Positions 9,152-18,503 of a stretch of DNA of 64,000 nt are shown one piece after another. The translations under genes and the position numbers were made by a program. The notes beneath the pieces are model-generated. The model was not told where the DNA came from. It did no database searches and saw only the letters and a list, made by a program, of their open reading frames with translations. Numbering within the stretch: position 1 is the first letter of the stretch; each line of letters starts with the position of its first letter. This stretch comes from Burkholderia sp. Bp9143. GTDB taxonomy: Bacteria > Pseudomonadota > Gammaproteobacteria > Burkholderiales > Burkholderiaceae. Where the stretch lies: NCBI RefSeq assembly GCF_003853645.1, contig NZ_QTPO01000004.1, positions 1 through 64,000 on the forward strand. The letters run 5' to 3'.

Positions 9152-9250
9152 GGATTTCTCGGGTCGGAACGGACGGGACAGGCGTTGCGGACGATGCGGG
9201 TCGGCGCGGCGAGGCGAACGGATGCAGGCGGCGGCAACCGCCGCCGCGCA

Positions 9251-10210
9251 TCAGGACGGCGACGCGGCAAGCGGTGCGACGCCGGCCTCGCCGCCGAGCA
9301 GCAGCGCGCCGCGCCCCATGTCGAGCACGGCCGCGAGGCTCTGCACACCGCCGAGCTTGCGCACGTCGAAGGTCAGGCCGCCGTCGCGCGACGCGACGAT
9401 CGCGCCGCCCTGACCGACCAGCACGAGTGCGCCGTCGGCCAGCTGGGTCGCGCCGAAGTACGACACCGGCACGTGGCTGTCGACGTGCGTCCAGGTCGCG
9501 CCGCGATCGGTGCTGCGCAGCACGTTGCCGCGCATGCCGTACGCGACCCAGTCGCCGTTCGCGAGCATCAGCGCGCCGAACAGCGAGCCTGCGTAGGGCG
9601 ACGGCAGCTTGTCCCAGGTCGCGCCGTCGTCGGTCGAGCGCAGCAGCGTGCCGCTCTCGCCCGCGATCAGCAGGCTGCCGTGGCCGTCGCCGACGATCGC
9701 ATTCAGGTGGCGGTCGCCCGCCGGCGTCTTCAGCGGCTGCCACGTGAGCCCCGCATCGTCCGAGCGCAGCAGCTGGCCGAAGCTGCCGGCCGCGAACAGC
9801 GGGCCGTTCGCGCTGCCCCACACGGACAGCAGCGGATCGGAATGCGCGTTGTCGCTGTGGACCTCGCGCCAGTGCACGCCCGCGTCGTCGCTGCGCACGA
9901 TCCGGCCGTCGTGGCCGACCGCGATGCCGAGCGTCGGCGTGATGAAGCTCACCTGCGTGAGCGTCGAGCCCTGGTCGGGCGTGACCGACGCCGGCCGCCA
10001 GTGGGCGCCCGAGTCATCGCTCAACAGGATCACGCCACGCTCGCCGACCGCGACGATGCGCGTGCCGGCGCGGGCGAGCCCGTTGATCTGCAGGCGGTCC
10101 GCATGGATCTCGGTGACCGGGAACGCCGGCAGCGGGCGCGGCGAAAACGCGAACAGCGCGGCGCCGAGCACGAGCGCCGACATCGCGAGCCCTGGCAAAG
10201 TACGTTTCAT
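9251..10210 (-). CDS. YCF48-like beta-propeller protein
   Basis: A 319-residue exported protein with an N-terminal signal (MKRTLPGLAMSALVLGAALF) and at least five repeats of the type SDDxGxxW, characteristic of YCF48/BNR-like propellers (for example LSDDSGAHW, RSDDAGVHW, RSDDAGLTW, RSTDDGATW, RSTDRGATW). The fold suggests a periplasmic scaffold rather than an enzyme. It precedes the RND transporter by 99 bases and follows a thiolase by 165 bases. The YCF48-RND pairing recurs in steroid loci, so it may be the transporter's periplasmic partner. Confidence 0.82.
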   Translation of the reverse strand: MKRTLPGLAMSALVLGAALFAFSPRPLPAFPVTEIHADRLQINGLARAGTRIVAVGERGVILLSDDSGAHWRPASVTPDQGSTLTQVSFITPTLGIAVGHDGRIVRSDDAGVHWREVHSDNAHSDPLLSVWGSANGPLFAAGSFGQLLRSDDAGLTWQPLKTPAGDRHLNAIVGDGHGSLLIAGESGTLLRSTDDGATWDKLPSPYAGSLFGALMLANGDWVAYGMRGNVLRSTDRGATWTHVDSHVPVSYFGATQLADGALVLVGQGGAIVASRDGGLTFDVRKLGGVQSLAAVLDMGRGALLLGGEAGVAPLAASPS

Positions 10211-10375
10211 GGGTTGTCTCCTGTCTTTGCGTCGGCCCGGGCACGCCGACGCGCTCGCCCTGCCGCTGCAAGTCTCCGGGCCGACGGTCGTTGCCGCGGC
10301 CTCGAATGGTCCCGAATGGATGGCGGCCGAACCGGGGTGTCGGCTCGGCTGCCGGTGTGCCTGCCTCGCCTGTCG

Positions 10376-11581
10376 TTACGCGCCGACCTCGAACAGCGCG
10401 GCGGCACCCATCCCGCCGCCGATGCACATCGTCACGACCGCATGCCGCACGCCGCGGCGCGCGCCTTCGAGCAGCGCGTGCATCGTCATCCGCGTGCCCG
10501 ACATCCCGAACGGGTGGCCGAGCGCGATCGCGCCGCCGTCGACGTTCAGCCGCTCGTCGGGGATGCCGAGCGTGTCGCGGCAATACAGCGCCTGGCACGC
10601 GAACGCCTCGTTCAGCTCCCACAGCCCGACGTCGCGCACGGTCATCCCGAAGCGCGCCAGCAGCTTCGGAATCGCGAACACCGGGCCTATGCCCATCTCG
10701 TCCGGCTCGCAGCCGGCCACCGCGAGGCCGCGGAACGTGCCGAGCGGCGCGAGCCCGCGACGCGCGGCCTCGGCGCGCGACATCACGACCACCGCCGCCG
10801 CGCCGTCCGACAGTTGCGACGCATTGCCGGCCGTCACGAACTCGCCCTGCTCGACGACCTTGCCGCCGCTCCACGACGGCTTGAGCCCCGCGAGCCGTTC
10901 GGCCGTCGTATCGGCGCGCACGCCTTCGTCGCGCGCCGCGCGCACGTCCTCGAAGCCGGCCGGGTTGCCTTCCTTGTCGAACAGCGCGCGCCGCACGTCG
11001 AGCGGCGCGAGTTCCGCGTCGAAGCGGCCGGCCGCCTGCGCGTCGGCCGTGCGCTGGTGGCTCTGCAGCGCGAACTCGTCCTGCGCCGCACGCGAGATCC
11101 CGTAGCGGCGCGACACGATCTCGGCCGTTTCCATCATCGCCATGTACGCGGCCGGCTGGTGATCGAGCACAGCCTGCGAACGCGCGCGGTGACCGTTCTT
11201 GTGCTTATTCTGCGTGAGCGAGATCGATTCGACGCCGCCCGCGACGACGATCCGCGCGTCGCCCGCGCCGATGCTGCGCGCGGCGCTCGCGATCGACATC
11301 AGGCCCGACGAGCACATCCGGTCGATCGCCATGCCGGGCACCGACGCCGGCAGCCCGGCCGCCGCGGCCGACAGGCGGCCGATGTTGTAGCCCTGCGTGC
11401 CCTGCTGCGCGGCGCAGCCGATCAGCACGTCGTCGACGTCGGCCGGCGCGACGCCCGCGCGTTCGAGCGCGGTGCGCACGACGTGGCCGCCCAGCGCGGG
11501 CGCCTCGGTGTCGTTGAAGATGCCGCGAAACGCCTTGCCGATCGGCGTGCGTGCGACGGATACGATGACTGCGTCTTCCAT
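10376..11581 (-). CDS. Acetyl-CoA acyltransferase (thiolase)
   Basis: A 401-residue degradative thiolase. The acyl-accepting cysteine is in DRMCSSG near residue 89, the active-site histidine in [11 protein letters not shown], and the second cysteine in CIGGGMG near the C-terminus. It would cleave a 3-ketoacyl-CoA with CoA to release acetyl- or propionyl-CoA. Residues and length agree with FadA5-type steroid thiolases (side-chain removal), but the substrate cannot be assigned; it may instead act late in HIP breakdown. It lies 23 bases downstream of the MaoC gene and is the second of two thiolases in the operon. Confidence 0.9.
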   Translation of the reverse strand: MEDAVIVSVARTPIGKAFRGIFNDTEAPALGGHVVRTALERAGVAPADVDDVLIGCAAQQGTQGYNIGRLSAAAAGLPASVPGMAIDRMCSSGLMSIASAARSIGAGDARIVVAGGVESISLTQNKHKNGHRARSQAVLDHQPAAYMAMMETAEIVSRRYGISRAAQDEFALQSHQRTADAQAAGRFDAELAPLDVRRALFDKEGNPAGFEDVRAARDEGVRADTTAERLAGLKPSWSGGKVVEQGEFVTAGNASQLSDGAAAVVVMSRAEAARRGLAPLGTFRGLAVAGCEPDEMGIGPVFAIPKLLARFGMTVRDVGLWELNEAFACQALYCRDTLGIPDERLNVDGGAIALGHPFGMSGTRMTMHALLEGARRGVRHAVVTMCIGGGMGAAALFEVGA

Positions 11582-11604
11582 GAGCGGGCTCTCTGAATCG
11601 GTAA

Positions 11605-12093
11605 CTAGAAGGTGTAGCGGCTGATCGTGTCGGCGACGCAGCCGGGTCGGGCCTCGCCTTCAATCTCGACGGTCACGCGGATCCACGCCTGCACGCCGCC
11701 GTCGAGCGGCTCGACGCGCAGCAGCTGGCCGACGCCGCGCACGCGTGCGCCGACCTTCACCGGCGCAGGGAAGCGGATCCTGTCGCAGCCGTAGTTGACG
11801 CCCAGCCGCGCGCCGTCGATGCGCACGATCTGCGGCAGGAAATAGCTGACGAGCGACAGCGTCAGGTAGCCGTGCGCGATGCACGCGCCAAACGGGCCGT
11901 CCTTCGCGCGCGCCGGGTCGACGTGCACCCACTGGTGGTCGCCCGTCGCGTCGGCGAAGCCGTCGATGCGGATCTGGTCGATCGCGAGCCACGCGCTCGC
12001 GCCGAGCGTGTCGCCGACGGCCGCCGCGAGTTCGCCGGGATGCGCGAACACGCGGGGCGTCGCGCGCACGGGGTCGAAGGTCGCGTCCATCAT
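11605..12093 (-). CDS. MaoC-like (R)-hydratase, single hot-dog
   Basis: A 162-residue hot-dog enzyme with the hydratase 2 motif ([16 protein letters not shown], then [16 protein letters not shown]), giving the Asp-His dyad that adds water to a 2-enoyl-CoA. Typical of NodN/MaoC single-domain proteins. Its ATG overlaps the ipdF stop as ATGA (a second ATG follows directly), so translation is coupled to ipdF. In this operon it probably hydrates an enoyl-CoA arising from the acyl-CoA dehydrogenases in HIP catabolism; the exact step is not known. Confidence 0.87.
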   Translation of the reverse strand: MMDATFDPVRATPRVFAHPGELAAAVGDTLGASAWLAIDQIRIDGFADATGDHQWVHVDPARAKDGPFGACIAHGYLTLSLVSYFLPQIVRIDGARLGVNYGCDRIRFPAPVKVGARVRGVGQLLRVEPLDGGVQAWIRVTVEIEGEARPGCVADTISRYTF

Positions 12094-12890
12094 GCGTGCT
12101 GGCTGCTGACCGACAGCACTTCGCCCGTCATGTACGACGCGTAATCGCTTGCAAGGAACACCATCACGTTCGCGACCTCCCAGACTTCGGCGGCGCGCCC
12201 GAAGGCTTCGCGCGACGCCAGTTGATTCAGCAAGTCGGCCGGAGCCGACTTCTTCAGAAAATCGTGCATCGCGATGCTCGGCGCGACCGCGTTGATGCGC
12301 ACCCCGTAAGGTGACGCCTCGAGCGCCGCGCAGCGCGTGAGCGCCATCACGCCCGCCTTCGCCGCCGCGTAGTGCGCCTGTTCCGCCTGCGCACGCCAGC
12401 CGAGCACCGATGCGTTGTTGACGATCGCGCCGCGGCCGCGGGCCTGCATGTGCGGCAGCATCGCGCGCGTCATCCGGAACGTCCCGGTAAGGCTAATGTC
12501 GATCACCCGCGACCATTCGGCATCGTCCATTTCGACGATGCGTTTCGCGCCGCCGAGCCCGGCGTTGTTGATCAGCACGTCGACGCCGTCGAGCTTGTCC
12601 TCGGCGTGAGCGACGAGCGCCTGCACGTCGTCCTCGACCGCGACGTTGCACAGGCGGCCGTGGATCTGCTGCAGCCCGGTTTCGGCGCGCAGCGTCGCCA
12701 CGGCCTGTTCGAGGCGCTTCTCGTGGATGTCGGAGATGAACAGCGCGCGGCAGCCTTCCTCCGCGCAGCGGCGCGCCGCCGCGAAGCCGATGCCGGCACC
12801 GGCGGCGGCCGTGATCAGCACCGATTTGCCGGCAAGCAGCTGGTGGCCCGGTACGTAGGCCGGCGCTTTCTGGATCTGGGGTTCGGTCAT
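12090..12890 (-). CDS. ipdF: IpdF-like 5-hydroxy-HIP-CoA dehydrogenase/reductase (SDR)
   Basis: A 266-residue classical SDR. The cofactor loop reads TAAAGAGIG, the catalytic serine is in NNASVLGWRAQ and the YxxxK pair in HYAAAKAG. The blocks SVLGWRAQ, HYAAAKAGVMALTRC and GEAFGRAAEVWEV match what I recall of mycobacterial IpdF (Rv3559c), which interconverts the 5-hydroxy and 5-keto forms of the C/D-ring CoA thioester. The ATG overlaps the stop of the preceding dehydrogenase gene by ATGA, and its own stop overlaps the MaoC start. It would act in the cytoplasm right after FadD3 activation of HIP. Confidence 0.87.
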   Translation of the reverse strand: MTEPQIQKAPAYVPGHQLLAGKSVLITAAAGAGIGFAAARRCAEEGCRALFISDIHEKRLEQAVATLRAETGLQQIHGRLCNVAVEDDVQALVAHAEDKLDGVDVLINNAGLGGAKRIVEMDDAEWSRVIDISLTGTFRMTRAMLPHMQARGRGAIVNNASVLGWRAQAEQAHYAAAKAGVMALTRCAALEASPYGVRINAVAPSIAMHDFLKKSAPADLLNQLASREAFGRAAEVWEVANVMVFLASDYASYMTGEVLSVSSQHA

Positions 12891-14089
12891 GCTTGTTGTC
12901 CTCGCGGTTCTCTCGGCATGCCGAGCCCGCGCTCGGCCATGATGTTCAGCTGGATTTCGTTGGTGCCGGCGTAGATCGTGTCCGCACGGGAGAACAGGAA
13001 TACGCGCTGCAGATGAGTGAGCTTCTCGTCGGCCGGATCGATCACGTTCGCGCGCGGCCCGAGCGCATCCATCGCGAGCTGGCCGAGGTCGCGGTGCCAG
13101 TTCGACCAGTAGTACTTGTAGATCAGCGCGTCGCGGCGCAGCGGTGCGGTGGCGCCGTTCGCGTCGTCCGCGCCCGACAGCATCCGCAGCGCGTTGTAGC
13201 GCATCACGCGCAACCCGGCCCACGCGCGGCCGATCCGCTGGCGCAGCACCGGGTCGCGATCCGCGCCCGACTCGCGCGCGGCGTCGATCACCCATTCGAG
13301 TTCGCGGACGAACTGCATCTGCTGGCCGAGCGTCGACATTCCGCGCTCGAAGCCGAGCAGCGTCATCGCGATCCGCCAGCCGTCGCCCGGCGCGCCGACC
13401 AGGTCGCGCGCTTCCGCGCGCGCGCCGTCGAAGAACACTTCGTTGAATTCAGCACCGCCGTTGAGCTGTTTGATCGGGCGGATCTCGATGCCCGGCTGGT
13501 CGAGCGGCATCAGCAGGAACGACAGCCCCTTGTTGCCCTTCGATGCCGGATCGGTGCGCGCGAGCACGAAGATCCAGTCGGAGTCGTGCGCGAGCGACGT
13601 CCACACCTTCTGGCCGTGGACGCGCCACGTGCCGTCGGCGTCCTGCTGGGCGCGCGTGCGCACGTTCGCGAGATCGGAACCGGCGCCCGGTTCCGAGTAG
13701 CCCTGGCACCAGAACTGCGTGCCGGCGAGAATCCCCGGCAGGAACCGTGCGCGCTGATCGTCGGTGCCGCACGCGACGAGCGTCGGACCCAGCAGCCCTT
13801 CGCCGATGTGGCCCATTCGCCCCGGGCCGCCCGCGCGTGCGTATTCCTCGTGGAAGATCACCTGTTCGGCGACCGTGAAGCCGCGGCCGCCCGCGTCGGT
13901 CGGCCAGCCGAGGCCGGTCCAGCCGCCCTGCGCCAGTTCCCGCTCCCACGCCTTGCGCAGGTCGGGAAACGCTTCCTCGTCTCCGGGGCCGCCGCGGTAT
14001 GTCAGGCACGCGAATTCACCGGTCAGGCGCGACTGCACCCAGTCGGCGACTTCGTGCCGCAATTGCTGTTCGCGCGTTTCGCTGTTCAT
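12887..14089 (-). CDS. Acyl-CoA dehydrogenase (steroid FadE type, pair 1 large subunit)
   Basis: A 400-residue flavoprotein of the acyl-CoA dehydrogenase family. Recognisable are the FAD-binding GYSEPGAGSDLANV block and the C-terminal TIYAGTNEIQLNIMAERGLG block. Together with the 413-residue partner encoded immediately upstream (ATGA overlap) it probably forms an alpha2beta2 heterotetramer, the architecture known for steroid-degrading FadE pairs. The substrate should be a cyclic or short-chain acyl-CoA from ring C/D breakdown. Confidence 0.88.
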   Translation of the reverse strand: MNSETREQQLRHEVADWVQSRLTGEFACLTYRGGPGDEEAFPDLRKAWERELAQGGWTGLGWPTDAGGRGFTVAEQVIFHEEYARAGGPGRMGHIGEGLLGPTLVACGTDDQRARFLPGILAGTQFWCQGYSEPGAGSDLANVRTRAQQDADGTWRVHGQKVWTSLAHDSDWIFVLARTDPASKGNKGLSFLLMPLDQPGIEIRPIKQLNGGAEFNEVFFDGARAEARDLVGAPGDGWRIAMTLLGFERGMSTLGQQMQFVRELEWVIDAARESGADRDPVLRQRIGRAWAGLRVMRYNALRMLSGADDANGATAPLRRDALIYKYYWSNWHRDLGQLAMDALGPRANVIDPADEKLTHLQRVFLFSRADTIYAGTNEIQLNIMAERGLGMPREPRGQQA

Positions 14090-15327
14090 TGCAGTGCTCC
14101 GGTGCGCGCGGCGGACGGACGCATTGCGGTCGAAGCCGACGGCGATGCGAGCGCCGCATCGCGCTGCGACGTGCCGCCGTCGATCGCATGGCGTGCGATC
14201 CATTCGAGCAGTTGCGGCGTGCTGCCGAACTGCGCGCCCGACGCCTGCGCGCGCTTGAAATAAAGATGCGGGTCGTATTCCCACGTGAAGCCGACGCCGC
14301 CGTGCAGCTGGATCGCCTCCTGTGCGCAGAATGCATACGCATCGTTCGCGGCGGCCTTCGCAGCCGCGACGTCGGCGCGCAGCGCCGCGCCGGGCGCGCC
14401 GCTGCCGGCTTCCGCGTCCCACGCGTGGGCGGCGCCGAGCACGGCCGAACGCGCGGATTCGATCAGCACCATCATCTGCGCGCAGCGGTGCTTGACGGCC
14501 TGGAACGACGCGATCGCGCGGCCGAACTGCACGCGCTGGCCGGTGTAGTCGAGCGTCAGGTCGAGGCATTGCTGTGCGCCGCCGAGTTGTTCGGCGGCCA
14601 GCGCCAGCGCCGCGAACCATGCGGTGCGGTCGAGCAGCTGTGCGGCAACGGCGCCGCTGGCGAACAACGCATCGCGGCCCACGCGGGTTTCGTCGAACGC
14701 GACCCGCGCGATCGGCCGTGTCGCGTCGAGCGTGTCGAGCGGCGTGACGCTCACGCCGGCCACCGTCGCAACGTCGATCGCGAACAGCCCGATCGCCTGC
14801 CCTTCGTTCGCGATCCGCGCGGGGATCAGCAACAGGTCGGCGCGCGCGCCGTCGATCACCTGCTCGATCGTGCCGGACAGCGCATAGCCGCCCGCCGCTT
14901 CTTCCGCGACGATCGGCAACTGCCCGGTGCCGGCAGGAAGGTCGAACGGCAATGCCAGCGTCGCGCTGCATGCGCCTTCGGCAATCTTCGCGAGCCAGCC
15001 GGTCACGCGCGGCGTGTCGGCGCAGCCCGCCAGCGCGGTCGCCGCCAGGCACGCGGTCGAAAAATACGGCACGCATGCGACGCGCCGGCCGAGCTGCTCC
15101 ATCAGCAGCGTCTGTTCGACCGCGCCGAGCCCCATCCCGCCCGCGGCTTCCGGCAACGACAGCGCGTTCCAGCCGAGTTCGCTCGCCAGCGCGGCCCACA
15201 ACGTGTCGTCCCGGCCGGCCGATTGCTCGATCGCGCGGCGCACGTCGGCGGACGCGCTGCGTTCGGCGAGCACGTCGGCCGCCGCGTCGCGGATCATCGC
15301 CTGTTCGTCGGTGAGCGCCAGATCCAT
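14086..15327 (-). CDS. Acyl-CoA dehydrogenase family protein (pair 1 partner subunit)
   Basis: A 413-residue acyl-CoA dehydrogenase homologue. It has the N-terminal helical domain (MDLALTDEQAMIRDAAADVL), a divergent middle domain without the usual SEPxAGSD block, and the C-terminal QRVQFGRAIASFQAVKH and HGGVGFTWEYD blocks. That divergence is what is expected of the non-identical partner in steroid-type heterotetrameric dehydrogenases. Start ATG two bases after the preceding SDR stop, with GGGAGC as ribosome site. The C-terminal tail (about 30 residues rich in Ser/Ala) is longer than usual. Confidence 0.88.
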   Translation of the reverse strand: MDLALTDEQAMIRDAAADVLAERSASADVRRAIEQSAGRDDTLWAALASELGWNALSLPEAAGGMGLGAVEQTLLMEQLGRRVACVPYFSTACLAATALAGCADTPRVTGWLAKIAEGACSATLALPFDLPAGTGQLPIVAEEAAGGYALSGTIEQVIDGARADLLLIPARIANEGQAIGLFAIDVATVAGVSVTPLDTLDATRPIARVAFDETRVGRDALFASGAVAAQLLDRTAWFAALALAAEQLGGAQQCLDLTLDYTGQRVQFGRAIASFQAVKHRCAQMMVLIESARSAVLGAAHAWDAEAGSGAPGAALRADVAAAKAAANDAYAFCAQEAIQLHGGVGFTWEYDPHLYFKRAQASGAQFGSTPQLLEWIARHAIDGGTSQRDAALASPSASTAMRPSAARTGALQ

Positions 15328-15329
15328 CG

Positions 15330-16208
15330 TCAGCTCCCGTACACGCGCTGCGCGGGCCGCGCATCGGCGAGCAGCCGCGCGACCGCCGGGCCGACCTCGG
15401 CCGGCGCCCAGCGCGCGCCGCGATCGACGCTCGGGCCCGTGCGCCAGCCTTCGGCGACGGCGATCATCCCGCCCGCGACCTCGAACACCTGGCCCGTCAC
15501 GTCGGCCGACAGCGCGCTGCCGAGCCACACGACGAGCGGTGCGACGTTGGCCGGATCGAAATAGTCGAAGCCGCCGTCCTCGGGCTTCTTCATCATGTCG
15601 GCGAACACGCCTTCGGTCATCGACGTGCGCGCGGCCGGCGCGAGCGCGTTCACGCGCACGCCGTAGCGCTGCAGCTCGACCGCCTGCATCAGCGTGAGCG
15701 CCGCGATGCCGGCCTTCGCCGCGCCGTAGTTCGACTGGCCGATCGACCCTTGCAGCCCGGCGCCGGAACTCGTGTTGACGATGCGCGCGTCGACCGGATG
15801 GCCGGCCTTCGCGGCGTCGCGCCACACGCGCGCCAGCACGCTCGACAGGCAGAAGTGACCGCGCAGGTGCACGCGCATCACGTCGTCCCAGTCGGTTTCG
15901 GTCATGCTGGTGAACATCTTGTCGCGGCAGATGCCCGCGTTGTTGACCAGCACGTGCACGTCGCCGAACGCTTCGCGCGCGGCATCGACGATCCGCTGCG
16001 CGGTGTCGAGCGTCGTGATGTCGTCCGAATTCGCGAGCGCGCGGCCGCCACGCCGTGCGATCTCGTCGCACACGGCCTGCGCGGCCTCGTGACGGATGTC
16101 GTTGACGACGACCGCCGCGCCTTCGGCCGCGAACGCGAGCGCGTATTCGCGCCCGAGCCCGCCGCCCGCGCCGGTGATGATGACGGTGCGTCCGTTACAG
16201 ATTCCCAT
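15330..16208 (-). CDS. Short-chain dehydrogenase (3-hydroxyacyl-CoA / hydroxysteroid type)
   Basis: A 292-residue SDR beginning MGICNGRTVIITGAGGGLG (NAD(P) loop), with NNAG, a catalytic serine in VNTSSGAGLQG and YGAAK (YxxxK). The opening GAGGGLGREYALAFAAEGAAVVVND resembles the dehydrogenase domain of multifunctional beta-oxidation enzymes and mycobacterial Hsd4A. It is longer than a minimal SDR by a tail (RWAPAEVGPAVARLL). ATG start with GGAGG seven bases upstream. In context it most likely oxidises a 3-hydroxyacyl-CoA for the fadA6 thiolase encoded just upstream; a hydroxysteroid substrate is the alternative. Confidence 0.85.
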   Translation of the reverse strand: MGICNGRTVIITGAGGGLGREYALAFAAEGAAVVVNDIRHEAAQAVCDEIARRGGRALANSDDITTLDTAQRIVDAAREAFGDVHVLVNNAGICRDKMFTSMTETDWDDVMRVHLRGHFCLSSVLARVWRDAAKAGHPVDARIVNTSSGAGLQGSIGQSNYGAAKAGIAALTLMQAVELQRYGVRVNALAPAARTSMTEGVFADMMKKPEDGGFDYFDPANVAPLVVWLGSALSADVTGQVFEVAGGMIAVAEGWRTGPSVDRGARWAPAEVGPAVARLLADARPAQRVYGS

Positions 16209-16249
16209 GCTTGTGCCTCCTGGATCGCGAGATCGTGAAAGTGACGCGC

Positions 16250-17401
16250 TCACAGGCGCTCGATGATCGTGACGTTCGCGAGGCCGCCGCCTTCGCACAT
16301 CGTCTGCAGCCCGTAACGGCCGCTGGTGCGCTCCAGTTCGTGCAGCAGCGTCGTCATCAGCCGTGCACCGGTCGCGCCGAGCGGATGGCCGAGCGCGATG
16401 CCGCCACCGTTCGGGTTGGTCTTTTCGTGCGGGAAACGCGTGTCGGCGAGCCACGCCTGCGCGACCGACGCGAACGCCTCGTTCATCTCGACGACGTCGA
16501 TCTGGGACCAGTCGAGCCCGCTCTTCTTCAACGCGGCCTGGGTCGCCGGGATCGGTGCGGTAAGCATCCACAGCGGATCGTCGCCGAGCACGCTCAGGTG
16601 GTGAATGCGCGCGCGCGGCGTGAGCCCGTAGCGCTTCAGCGCCGCCTCCGACACGATCAACAGCGCGGCGGCCGCATCGCAGGTCTGGCTCGCGACGGCG
16701 GCCGTCAGCGAGCCGCCCGGCATCAGCGGTTCGAGCGTCGCCATCTTTTCCAGCGACGTATCGGGGCGCGGCGTCTCGTCGTGGAGCACGCCGTCGAGCG
16801 GCACGATTTCCCGCTTGAAATGGCCGGCCTCGATCGCCGCGACCGCGCGGCGGTGGCTTTCCAGCGCGTAGCGCTCCATCGCGTCGCGCGACAGGTTCCA
16901 GTGATCGGCGATCCGCTGCGCGGCGACGAACTGCGACACCGGTGCGTCGCCGAAGCGCGCGCGCCAGCCGGTGCTGCCCGAGAACGGGTCGTTGAAGCCG
17001 AGCGGCGCCGCGCTCGTCATCGCGGACGAGATCGGGATCTGCGTCATCGTCTGCACGCCGCCCGCGACCACCACGTCCTGCACACCGCTCATCACGGCCT
17101 GCGCGGCGAAGTGCACGGCCTGCTGCGACGAGCCACACTGGCGGTCGACCGTCACGCCCGGCACCTGCAGCGGCAGCCCGGCCGCGAGCCAGCAGGTACG
17201 CGCGATGTTGCCCGCGAGCGGGCCGATCGTGTCGACGCAGCCGAACACCACGTCGTCGTATTCGTCGGCCGGAATCGCGTTGCGTTCGACGAGCGTCTTC
17301 AGCACGAAGCCGCCGAGGTCCGCCGCATGCACGTGCGCGAGCCCGCCCTTGCGGCGGCCGGTCGGCGTGCGCAGCGCGTCGACGATATAGGCTTGTTTCA
17401 T
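16250..17401 (-). CDS. fadA6: Steroid-ring thiolase, FadA6-like
   Basis: A 383-residue thiolase. The nucleophilic cysteine is in DRQCGSSQQAVHFAAQ, the histidine in NGGGIALGHPLGATG and the second cysteine in TMCEGGGLANV. Length and position among ipd genes point to FadA6, which thiolyses the ring-opened product late in HIP degradation. ATG overlaps the preceding dehydrogenase stop as ATGA. The second thiolase (10376-11581) has different active-site flanks, so the two are not recent duplicates. The exact substrate is inferred from context. Confidence 0.85.
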   Translation of the reverse strand: MKQAYIVDALRTPTGRRKGGLAHVHAADLGGFVLKTLVERNAIPADEYDDVVFGCVDTIGPLAGNIARTCWLAAGLPLQVPGVTVDRQCGSSQQAVHFAAQAVMSGVQDVVVAGGVQTMTQIPISSAMTSAAPLGFNDPFSGSTGWRARFGDAPVSQFVAAQRIADHWNLSRDAMERYALESHRRAVAAIEAGHFKREIVPLDGVLHDETPRPDTSLEKMATLEPLMPGGSLTAAVASQTCDAAAALLIVSEAALKRYGLTPRARIHHLSVLGDDPLWMLTAPIPATQAALKKSGLDWSQIDVVEMNEAFASVAQAWLADTRFPHEKTNPNGGGIALGHPLGATGARLMTTLLHELERTSGRYGLQTMCEGGGLANVTIIERL

Positions 17402-18468
17402 TGATTGGTTTCCTCGAAGTCGAAGGTCTGCGCGGGGCCGATCGGCAACGCGTCGCCGAGGATCGCGTCGGCCACGCGGGCCTTGTGGAATGCGGTATCG
17501 CCCCAGCTGCCGGAGAGCGCCCAGATCCGCTTCATGAAGATCTGCAGGTCGAGCTCCCACGTGTAGCCGATCGCGCCGTGCACCTGCATCGTGTGGCGCG
17601 CGGCCAGCTGCGCGGCCGACGTCGCCGCGAGCTTCGCGTGCGACACCAGCACCGCGCGCTGCGGGTGATCGTCGGCGATCGCCTGCGCGGCGCGCGCGAT
17701 CACCGGCCGCGCGAACTCGTAGCGGATCGCGACGTCGGCGAGCAGGTGCTTGAGCGCCTGGTACGAGCCGATCGCCTTGCCGAACTGCTTGCGCTGCGCG
17801 CTGTAGTCGATCGCGACGTCGAGCACGCGCTGCGTGAGGCCGAGCAACTGCGCGGCGACCGCGAACGCGCCGTGATCGAGCGCGCGGTTCAGCAGCGGCG
17901 CGGCGTCATCGGCACTCGCGATGCGCGTGGCCGCCGACGGCTCCCAGTCGAGCGTGAACAGACGCCGCGACGGGTCGACGCTGTCGACCGCGCGCCACGC
18001 GCACCGCGCGGGATCGACGCGGTGCAGCTCGCCGCGGTGCTCGCACAGGAGTGCTTGCGCGACGTGCACGTCGGCCGCATACGGGTTCACCGGATGCACG
18101 AGCGCGACACGCGCGCGCCCTTCGGCGATGTCGCGCAGCAGCGCGTCGCGCCAGTCGCTGGCGGGCAGCCGCGCGAGCACGCCGGCCGACACGAGTGCCG
18201 TGTCGAGCAGCGGCTCCGGGCTGCCGAAGTAGCCGTAGGTCTGCGCGAGCAGTGCCCATTCGACTTCGGTCAGGCCGAGGCCGCCGTGCACTTCGGGCAC
18301 CGACACGGCGGTCAGCCCCTGCGACGCGAACAGCGACCACAGCGCGTCGGAGCGGCCGGTCGGCGTGGCCCACAGCTCGCGGATCAGCTCCGGGGTCATC
18401 TCGGTCATCAGCAGGCGCTTCACGCTGTCCGCGAGCGCTTCCTGGTCTTCATCGAATACGAAATCCAT
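17398..18468 (-). CDS. Acyl-CoA dehydrogenase (pair 2 small/partner subunit)
   Basis: A 356-residue acyl-CoA dehydrogenase homologue (MDFVFDEDQEALADSVKRLL). The C-terminal KQFGKAIGSYQALKHLLADV and HGAIGYTWELDLQIFMKR blocks are kept; the middle domain lacks the full FAD motif of the partner. It lies 35 bases after the 389-residue partner gene and overlaps fadA6 downstream. By analogy to FadE28-29 and FadE31-33 type systems the two should form an alpha2beta2 enzyme. The start has no strong ribosome site, so coupling to the upstream gene is likely. Confidence 0.87.
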   Translation of the reverse strand: MDFVFDEDQEALADSVKRLLMTEMTPELIRELWATPTGRSDALWSLFASQGLTAVSVPEVHGGLGLTEVEWALLAQTYGYFGSPEPLLDTALVSAGVLARLPASDWRDALLRDIAEGRARVALVHPVNPYAADVHVAQALLCEHRGELHRVDPARCAWRAVDSVDPSRRLFTLDWEPSAATRIASADDAAPLLNRALDHGAFAVAAQLLGLTQRVLDVAIDYSAQRKQFGKAIGSYQALKHLLADVAIRYEFARPVIARAAQAIADDHPQRAVLVSHAKLAATSAAQLAARHTMQVHGAIGYTWELDLQIFMKRIWALSGSWGDTAFHKARVADAILGDALPIGPAQTFDFEETNQ

Positions 18469-18503
18469 ACGATGTCCGTTCAGTGAGGGAGTCGCCGGCG
18501 CGC

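Noticed and set aside
9185..11596. Long plus-strand open frame opposite the thiolase and YCF48 genes
   Set aside because: Antisense shadow: very Arg/His-rich, no start with a ribosome site, and the minus-strand proteins have clear family motifs.
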